DNA of 35,659 nt, taken from Zelonia costaricensis. Taxonomy: Eukaryota > Euglenozoa > Kinetoplastea > Trypanosomatida > Trypanosomatidae. The stretch covers positions 1 through 35,659 of the forward strand of contig JASAOO010003281.1 in assembly GCA_030849075.1 (NCBI GenBank), given 5' to 3'. The notes under the pieces are model-generated. The model had not been told where the DNA came from. It saw nothing but the letters and a program-made list of their open reading frames with translations, and searched no databases. Numbering within the stretch: the first letter of the stretch is position 1; the number at the start of each line of letters is the position of its first letter. This document shows, piece after piece, positions 29,101 through 35,659 of this stretch. Both the position numbers and the translations under genes were made by a program.

Positions 29101-31293
29101 GGCCGACCTAAGCGCCTGGGGCCGGTTGACGAACGGGCACAAGTCGCGCACGCGAGAAGTTGAAGTGCGTGTGCCTTCACTACCGGACTCGGGAAGCAGA
29201 AACAGAAAACACGCTCAGCGAGAAGAACAGAATACAGCTGACCGACGTCAAGGCAACAAGGGTGGAAGAGAGAGGGGAAGATGGGGTGGGGGGATGAAGA
29301 GGGTCGGACAATGGTGCAGGCTGTATTATCGGTGTGTGTGTATGTGCGTTTGGTTGTTTATACGTAGATGGAGTCACACGCCTGAGTGGGTGAGTGTGTG
29401 TGTGTGTGTTTTGTGTGTAGCGGTGCGTGTGTGGGGAGAGGTGTGCGAGCCGACTTCTTTGAGGGCAAGCCCCCCACAGTGATGTGCTGTTTTTTTGGGG
29501 GGGAAAGCGGTGTGCTGACCGATGCGGGTGCGGTGATGAGAAAACAGGAACCGACGTCGTCCACCAACACCGCCAGACTCGCGTAGGCGCAGCGATGCAC
29601 CTGTCGGCTGAGCACGGATGTCGCACGCAGCGACTCAGAAGTGACGCTGCGCGGTGTGCAGTTCTCGTTGACGCGGCGTCGTAAAGCGGCGNGCTTGAAG
29701 CGGAAAACACGAAAAAGAAGCAAAGAGGAAACAGCAAAATGGAGCAGGCAGCAGGAGAGGGAACCGAAGCTGTGAAACAGCGGAGTGGGTGGGGATGAGG
29801 AGGGCGCGAGGCGAGGCGCAGGCGCGACACGGGCTCGTTGAAGTGCCGCGTGGTGAGACGGGGGAATAGGGCTGAAGGGTGAAAGCAGGACGCAGCTGCC
29901 GCAGTGTTGGCAGGGGCGGGAGGGACGCGGGCGAATAGAATAAGAGGCGGCACAAGAGAAGGCAGCGTGTGCTCGTCGAGGGGGGGGGCTGGCTGGAGGA
30001 GAAGAGCGGCAAGCGTTGCGCTCCGTGCGTGCTGGAGTGAGTTGCTCGAAATGCGCGTGTGCGCGTGTGAGGGGAGAGGGAAGGGCGTGTGGTAGTTCGG
30101 TTGATCAAGCAGTCTCCTTCTGGATATCGCGTGAGTGGGTGTGCGCAGACGGTTTGTCGTTGTTGTGGATTCACGTAGAAGCGGATGAGGGAAAGACGAA
30201 GGGTAGAGGAGGGGGGGAAGGCACCGTGGAGAGCCGGCCCGATGTGTGTGTGTGCACAGGCACCGGTGCGTGTTGCAGCGCAGGTCAGGAAGGAGCAGGG
30301 ACAGTGTCGTATGCGGGGAGCAGACACGTGTTGTCAGCAGTGCGCGGTATCCTGAGCTTTGACAGGACCGCACAGCTCCTCGTGTGGAGGACGCGACACA
30401 GGAGAGAAAAACAGCAGCTGCACCAGCCGTAAAGCAGCCCGTGCGCGCGCACGCTGCTTCGCGTCTTCGTCGAGCCGTAGCTCTCGTCCGTGCACACACG
30501 CCTTCGCTCGCGACTCGTCCGCGAAGGGGCGAGTTCAACGCGCAGCCCGTCGACGGAAAGAAAGCTCGGCGTCGTGGAGGCAGCACCCCACGACGCCCTT
30601 ACCGTGTTTGTGGTGCTCCGTTGGTGGGAGTTGTGTGTTACTGGGTGCCCCACCGCCGTGGTTGGATGGAGAGAGAGAGGGCGGAAGGGCGGCGCTCACC
30701 ACCGCCAAAAAAAAAAAAAAAACAGCCAGCCTTCTTAGAGAAGCGACGACATCACGACGAGGAGCGTGGTAGGGTTCGAGATGCTACGGCGCGCTCTTCA
30801 TATGATTGTGTAGCGGGTCAAGGGTGGGGAGGGGAAGGGAAAGACGGAGATGTGAGAGAGGGGGAGAGACAAACGGACAAACGAGCGCACCAACACACAC
30901 ACACACACACACATACGTAGACAGATACGGTCAGCGCGAGAAGAAAAGAGCAGAGGTCTGTAGAGACCCTCCGCCAGCGCGCACGCACAAGCACACGCGG
31001 TGGTCGTCGCACGAGACAAGCGAAAACGGCAGGGGGTGGACAGCGGTGGCGAAGCCCCCTCCCCCTCCCACGGCTCAGAGAGGGAAGAGGCGCCTGTATA
31101 GCCGACCATCAAGTGCGCACGCCCCACGCCTTCTGCGCATCTCCCTGCCGTCCCACCGTCGTGCCCACTCGGTGCGCACCCGTGCTGACGTCTCTGCCGG
31201 TAGTGCCCTGCAACCACTTGGTGCGGCGCTCGACCACTGGACGCGATTCTTGAGAAAGCGAGTACTCCGACTGTGACAACAGGAGGAGGCGCG
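29101..31293. other. Spacer between the small protein and the kinase
   Basis: It contains an ambiguous base at 29692, (GT)n at 29393-29409, an A run at 30707-30722 and (AC)n at 30893-30913. It should include the kinase leader and the 3'UTR of the small protein. A 468-codon open frame on the minus strand (29180-30586) is low-complexity, spans the N and is not accepted as a gene. Confidence 0.6.
30893..30913. repeat. (AC)n microsatellite
   Basis: A run of about ten AC units in the spacer below the small protein gene. Confidence 0.85.
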
Positions 31294-31617
31294 TTAGTGC
31301 TGCATATCTGCGCGAGCCTTGCGCTGCATCATCTCAAGCCGCTGCTTCTCGAACTGGTCACGCTGGTATTGGTCGTAGAGGCTGCTGAAGTGCAGGAACT
31401 CCTTCTTGGCGAAGCTGGCGTACAGGATCGCAAACTCCTCGACACACATCCGCTCCTCCGTGGTGAGGTCGTAGCCGTCGTCGGCGCCCTTCGACGAGGG
31501 CACCACGCACTTCACAAACGCGCGGTGCACCGTGCGGTGGCGCGCCTCCTGGTACTTGAGGAACTGCTCCGCGGCGATGGTATCCTTCACCAGCGCCGTG
31601 CCGTTTCCTTGGCCCAT
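31294..31617 (-). CDS. Small conserved-type protein, possibly a divergent small Tim chaperone
   Basis: The product is 107 residues, hydrophilic and mostly helical, with no signal peptide or membrane helix. The frame has strongly G/C-biased third positions and starts at ATG 31615-31617 (MGQGNG). Its centre reads AFVKCVVPSSK (33-43), then LTTEERMCVEEFAILYASF (51-69). This recalls the helix-Cys-loop-Cys-helix core of mitochondrial small Tim proteins (Tim9/Tim10 family), where KCV..P and E..C mark the inner cysteine pair. Here only one Cys per helix is present (Cys37 and Cys58) instead of the twin CX3C motifs; Ala33 and Phe62 occupy the expected outer positions. The loop between them is longer by several residues (GADDGYD). 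If the assignment is right it would act in the intermembrane space as a carrier-import chaperone subunit. It could equally be an unrelated helical protein. The Gly2 could be myristoylated, but residue 6 is Gly, which weakens this. Confidence 0.75.
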   Translation of the reverse strand: MGQGNGTALVKDTIAAEQFLKYQEARHRTVHRAFVKCVVPSSKGADDGYDLTTEERMCVEEFAILYASFAKKEFLHFSSLYDQYQRDQFEKQRLEMMQRKARADMQH

Positions 31618-32588
31618 GACTGCACAAGCCGGAACGCGCCTGCGTGATAGCCGTGTCTGTGTGTGTGTGTCTGTGTGTGTGTCTGTGTGTGTCTGTGTGT
31701 GTGCGTGTGTGTGTGTGTGTGTGCGCGCGCAGTGCCTCGCTCAGCCACGGGTCACCACGGTGTGTTCTGTCTGCCCAGCAAGCGCGTGTGCGGAGGGGGA
31801 CCCGCAGCAAGCAAGCGACGGGGGGGAGGAGGAGGGAGGGTGAGCTGCACGCGATGCTGCACTGCGTTTCCTGCACCGTAGCCACAGTGGAGTGAACGTC
31901 CACGAGCACACACACACACACACAAACAAAGAAAAAAGATGGCAAGCCGTGACGAGAGAAGAGAAGGGTGAGTAGGAGAGGAGGCGGTAGCAAGCAGGGT
32001 CTCCAGATTCTCAGCCTTCCCCCCCCCTACCGCGTAGATCGCAATTGCGCTCAAGCTCGTCTCTTCCGTTCTCGCCGAGCCTCGCATCAAACCCGCAGCG
32101 TGGTTAAGCTTGTCGGTGCGTGCACACATCGGGCACCCGCGAAGGCCGTCTCGCCCCGCACGTCACACGCCCTCCGTCGCGGAAAAAGGGAGGACCCGTG
32201 GCGACCATGGGCCTCAACGCAGACCGACCACTTTCTTCTCGCTTGTGGTTGACCTCCGTGCAGTGCACAGCGGGGTGCGCTCACGGCTGTGCAAGAGCCT
32301 CTCCGCTCCGCAGCTCGAAGAAAAAGATAAAACAGGACGCGTAGATGCGCCGTGCCGAGGAGATCGTGTGCGCCGCCGCTGCACAAGGACATGGGCGCCC
32401 GCCCGCACGCACGCCGGCAGGAGGTCCACGACAAGAAGAACGAGAGAGAGAAGAAACAAGAAAGCGTGCGTCCCCCTCCCCCCCTCCCTCCCCGCCCCCT
32501 CTGAAAGGCAGGGGCAAGGATGAAGGAAGGCGACGCAGTGACTCGCTCCCCCTCCCCCGCCTCAACTGTTTCCTCCGACCGTCGCAGC
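31618..32588. other. Spacer between the coiled-coil protein and the small gene
   Basis: It holds the compound GT repeat, an (AC)n run at 31906-31924 and C-rich tracts near 32019-32028 and 32471-32502. No coding region is supported. It should include the 3'UTR of the coiled-coil protein mRNA. Confidence 0.6.
31653..31730. repeat. Compound GT/CTGT microsatellite just upstream of the small gene
   Basis: A GT-rich tract with regularly placed CTGT interruptions starts about 36 nt above the ATG of the small gene. On the transcribed strand it is CA-rich with GACA interruptions. Candidate splice AGs lie between it and the gene (31641-31640 and 31621-31620). Confidence 0.85.
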
Positions 32589-34628
32589 TCACACGACGCA
32601 CTCCAGCTCGCAGAACGCCTCGTGGATCGTCTTGGTGTCGTGCAGGCCGCGGCATCGCACCTGCAGCGTCGCACCCGCTGGCAAGAAGAGGTGCGCCGAT
32701 AGTGTGTTCGTGTGCAGCTGCGCCGGCTCGCAGCACGCACGCCGCCGCTGCGCTGTGGAATGAGCGATGCCGGCCCGCGACGGCGGCGATGGGGAGCGGC
32801 GGCCGTCGGCGTAGAGGAGAATGTGAGTTACCGCCTCCTGCATGCCGTGCACGGGGACGCCGTCCAGCCACAGCGACAGCGCACCCCCGTCCCCGCCGCT
32901 GCCGCCGTCCACACGTCCCGCCCCACCGCTCAGGCTGGCAGAGGCGCAGTGCCGCACGAGGCAGACGCGCACCGCGTACACGCCGGCCCGCACCACACCC
33001 ACCGTTGCCGGCTCCAGCCACCGCAGCAGCGACGTCGTCGACGCCATCCAGCCCAGCCGCGCGTCCGGCGCCGCGCTGCGCTCCGCCTCGGCCACCTCGT
33101 GCAGCTGCCGACGGTGCGCCGCCCACGCCCCCAGCGAGTACCAGCAGTCTGTGCGCCCGTCGAAGGCGTGGTACTCGGTCCACGGCAACGGAGGGCTCAC
33201 GCTGCCCTGCAGCGCAGGTGACGCGGACGGCGTGGAGGCCGACCAGCTCGCCACTCCGGCGCGGCGCGTCGCGGTCGAGAAGCGGCTCTGTGCATCGCCT
33301 GACCAGTACCACCGCACGCGCCGGCCCGACGAGGGCAGCGGCGTGCCCCCTGCTGCGTCGCTGACCTCCACGGCGGGCAGATCCTGCGGTCTGTGAAACG
33401 GGGAAAGTGGTCGTGCCCACCCACGGCGCCACACATCCCACGCATCCCCCTCACCCCCTCGTTTCAAGGCCTCGCCGCTCGGGGCCCAGCGAGGGAACCC
33501 CTCGTCCTCTGACGAGAAGCAACGAGAAGCGCCACGGCGGGGTCCCTCTTCGTCCGCCCGGGCAGCCGTGCCTTCATCGGGGCCACTCATCACGGTGGCG
33601 CCTGGGACGGACCGGAGAAAATGCCGCCACTGTCGTCGCAGCCGCTGCACCTCGCGCATCATCATCATCGTGTCCGCCGCACGCGGCACCCGCGCGTCGT
33701 CCACGTAGCCGGCCCCACGCGCCGACTCCTGGGACGAAGACAGGCCTGACGCCGACGACGCCGACGAGAGTGTGCGGCGAGGGGGAGGCACCGTACTGCG
33801 GGCATCAAGACCAGCGCTCTTGTGTGTATTTCTTGTCCGTGCTGCAGGCGGCGGAGGCGGCGGTGTCGGGGCCGACGCGGTGTCCGAGTCCACGCTGCCG
33901 TCGTAGGCGGCACGCGGCTGCTCGGCGTCCCGGCGGCGGCGGCTTGACGCACCGCGCACGAATTCACGACGAAGGCGGCGCAGCTCCTGCTCGAGTGGCG
34001 CGACGCGTGCCTCCACAGTGCGCGCGCATGACGCGCTGATGGCAGCAGCGACGGAGGACGGCACTTCCTGTGGTGGAGCTGCAAAAACCTGCGGCGCCGC
34101 CGCGCTGGCCTCCAGCATCAGCAGGCGCCTCCATAGCTCGTCTGCTTCGGCGCGACGGGCCGCCGCGTCCAGCCGGTAGCGCTCCTCCTTCACCTCGCGG
34201 TCGCGCACGAGAACGTTGACGCACTGCTGCGCCTGCCGCAGGGCCTCCTCGAGCTCGTGCACTCGGGCGACGCAGGTCTGGGTAGTGGCGGCAAGCAGCT
34301 TCACCGCATGCAGGACGCAGGGCTGCACGTTCAACCATGTCTTGGCGTGGCGCCGCTCTGTTGCCGCAATGTCCCGCAACACCTCGGCGAGACGAGCGAC
34401 GGCGCCTGCCGCATCGTCGCTGTCGGCGGTGCCGGCGCTGGAGAAGGGAAGCGGCGCCGCGGCAGTGCTGCTCTCGTCGCGGCGCGGGGGTGCAGCTGCG
34501 GGGGCGGTGGGCGGTGGAGGCGGCTGCAGCGAAGGCGGTGGACCGGACTCTGGGAGGGCAGCGCCTTGAGGCGAAGATAGGTGGGCACCGTGCAGCACTC
34601 GATTGCGCCACGCCGCGTAGTCATCCAT
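32589..34628 (-). CDS. Coiled-coil protein with possible C1q/TNF-like C-terminal domain
   Basis: The product is 679 residues from ATG 34626-34628 (MDDYAAWRNRVLHG). I do not recognise a named family. After a Pro-rich stretch (29-48), residues about 76-225 are heptad-rich and charged and should form coiled coils (for example HELEEALRQAQQ at 124-135). A Ser/Pro/Arg-rich linker follows (226-320), then a short basic helix (MMMMREVQRLRRQWRHF, 321-337) and a Trp/Arg-rich region (376-442). The last 145 residues look like a beta sandwich: TVGVVRAGVYAVRVCLV (542-558), LSLWLDGVPVHG (584-595) and NTLSAHLFLPAGATLQVRCRG (641-661). These resemble the G-x-Y and L-x-A-G-D/T strands of C1q/TNF-like domains; this is a visual match only. 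No signal peptide or membrane helix is seen. A structural or cytoskeletal role is possible but not shown. Confidence 0.82.
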   Translation of the reverse strand: MDDYAAWRNRVLHGAHLSSPQGAALPESGPPPSLQPPPPPTAPAAAPPRRDESSTAAAPLPFSSAGTADSDDAAGAVARLAEVLRDIAATERRHAKTWLNVQPCVLHAVKLLAATTQTCVARVHELEEALRQAQQCVNVLVRDREVKEERYRLDAAARRAEADELWRRLLMLEASAAAPQVFAAPPQEVPSSVAAAISASCARTVEARVAPLEQELRRLRREFVRGASSRRRRDAEQPRAAYDGSVDSDTASAPTPPPPPPAARTRNTHKSAGLDARSTVPPPRRTLSSASSASGLSSSQESARGAGYVDDARVPRAADTMMMMREVQRLRRQWRHFLRSVPGATVMSGPDEGTAARADEEGPRRGASRCFSSEDEGFPRWAPSGEALKRGGEGDAWDVWRRGWARPLSPFHRPQDLPAVEVSDAAGGTPLPSSGRRVRWYWSGDAQSRFSTATRRAGVASWSASTPSASPALQGSVSPPLPWTEYHAFDGRTDCWYSLGAWAAHRRQLHEVAEAERSAAPDARLGWMASTTSLLRWLEPATVGVVRAGVYAVRVCLVRHCASASLSGGAGRVDGGSGGDGGALSLWLDGVPVHGMQEAVTHILLYADGRRSPSPPSRAGIAHSTAQRRRACCEPAQLHTNTLSAHLFLPAGATLQVRCRGLHDTKTIHEAFCELECVV

Positions 34629-35585
34629 GTCGAAGAGCTCGCCTGTCTACGCGGGTCAATCTATGTGTCTGTGTATGTGTCTGGGAATCTGTGAAGAGAT
34701 GGGTGAAGCTGCTTGGACCCGCAGCTGTATGTGTGAGTGAGTGTGTGTGTGTGTGTGCGCGCGCTTGCACACTACCCTCTATCGGCCAACAATACTGGCC
34801 AAGCTTCTCCTCTTCGTTCCCCTTCCCTGTGACTGGAGTGCCGTCGCTGTCGGAGCGAAAGAAGAGAGCGTGCGCGTGGAAACAGGAAGTGCGCAGTGCG
34901 CTGATGGGTACAAGAGAGTATATGTGTCAGTGCCATCGATCAAGGTAGGGTGAGTGACTCAGGAATCAAGTTACCGTAGCCCAGCGCGCCAGCGGCTATT
35001 TGCCTTGGATAACCTACGCGAGGCGAAGCATAGCACGTCACACCTCGAAGAAGTCGGAAACACATACACATACACACATGCGCTCCTTGCACGATCCGCG
35101 AGACGAGCGAGCAGCGCGCGTGAAGCGCACACCGCACAGAGAGAGCGGCGTTGCCATTCCCCCGGTCGAACCGTGGAGCCGCAGCGAAAGAGGGAGAGGG
35201 GAGCACCCACCGGGCCGCGAACACTCCCGCTGTGTCTCTCTCGTGCTGACAGCAATCTCGATGACTTGCTCTCACTCCTCTCGTGCATCATTAGTGTGCT
35301 CTTCACACGCGTGCTAGGCAACGCTTTCTTTTCTCTTCAGTGGGAGGGGGGGGTTGTGGACTTGTTTTAGAAGTTGCTACGACTACTATAGAAGTGGGGA
35401 GAGAGCACCACAACCATGGCTACAAGACGGAGGGACAGACAACGATGCGTTCTCACCTCTACGCACCCACAGAGGTGCACAGGGAAGGTTGAGGGTGGTG
35501 GTGGTGGGAGGCGTCGAGGATGCCCCCCCCCCTGGGGGGCCGCAATACCTTGACCGGACTCCTCTCTTCACCTGCCACGACGGTA
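34629..35585. other. Spacer between the right-edge gene and the coiled-coil protein
   Basis: It holds a (GT)n run at 34741-34757, a CACATACACA stretch near 35061-35079 and a C/G run near 35524-35537. There is no credible gene; it should hold the 3'UTR of the right-edge gene. Confidence 0.6.
34689..34710 (-). promoter_or_regulatory. Candidate trans-splice acceptor for the coiled-coil protein
   Basis: On the minus strand CACCCATCTCTTCACAG ends in AG at 34690-34689, giving a leader of about 60 nt. Closer AGs follow poorer pyrimidine tracts. Confidence 0.35.
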
Positions 35586-35659
35586 TTAGAAGGTGCGCGA
35601 GATGGCGTCCGTGATGTGCGACGCCTCCAGCTCCGTGTTCCACTGCGTGTACGTCTCGT
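35586..35659 (-). CDS. C-terminal end of a gene continuing beyond the window
   Basis: Read on the minus strand, 23 codons run from the right edge to a TAA at 35586-35588. Every one of the 23 sense codons ends in G or C, the strong bias seen in the real genes here. The protein ends SHITDAISRTF. The piece is too short to identify. Its orientation continues the minus-strand gene order. The alternative frames overlapping it lack this third-position bias. Confidence 0.7.
   Translation of the reverse strand, partial: ETYTQWNTELEASHITDAISRTF

Noticed and set aside
29180..30586. A 468-codon minus-strand open frame between the kinase and the small gene
   Set aside because: It crosses an ambiguous base, is full of His-Thr and Pro/Ser/Arg low complexity and lacks the G/C third-position bias of the real genes.
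1..35659. CRISPR arrays, bacterial operons, rRNA or tRNA genes
   Set aside because: No regularly spaced direct repeats with unique spacers, no tRNA cloverleaf boxes and no rRNA signatures were seen; the repeats are simple dinucleotide or homopolymer tracts of a eukaryotic genome.

Overview
The window looks like a draft piece of a Leishmania-type trypanosomatid chromosome. All supported genes lie on the minus strand and have no introns. Their third codon positions are almost always G or C. They are separated by 0.7 to 2.5 kb spacers full of (CA)n/(GT)n, poly-G and purine tracts, which read as polypyrimidine tracts on the transcribed strand. That layout fits polycistronic transcription with trans-splicing. 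An amastin, a run of tuzin-type proteins and a Wee1-type kinase support the same assignment. I cannot name the species or chromosome from sequence alone.

Layout, left to right (transcription runs right to left). Positions 1-6574 hold no credible gene and are strongly purine-rich on the plus strand, with a poly-G run interrupted by an N. An amastin-like surface protein follows (6575-7099). Next come four tandem, divergent P-loop proteins of the tuzin type (8116-10074, 11054-13270, 14140-15951, 16611-18638). Then a large protein combining a metallo-beta-lactamase-like domain with two rhodanese domains (20678-23416), a Wee1-like kinase with a very long disordered N-terminus (25864-29100), a 107-residue protein resembling a reduced small Tim chaperone (31294-31617), and a coiled-coil protein with a possible C1q/TNF-like C-terminus (32589-34628). 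The last codons of another gene enter at the right edge (35586-35659).

The most interesting points are these. (1) The four tuzins share a layout not obvious from their name: presequence-like N-terminus, SH3/Tudor-like segment, SAM-like segment, one membrane helix, P-loop ATPase domain and a conserved cysteine-bearing tail. (2) The first and last tuzins share an 85-nt perfectly identical, sharply bounded block that suggests gene conversion. (3) The rhodanese protein has the fold signature of a persulfide dioxygenase-rhodanese fusion, but its metal ligands are mostly replaced, suggesting a pseudoenzyme. (4) The Wee1-like kinase carries an insert of about 66 residues in its activation segment.

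No shared pathway for these neighbours can be read from their order, because trypanosomatid gene clusters are not functional operons. The tuzin array is a product of duplication. Functional statements rest on motifs read by eye; no database search was possible.
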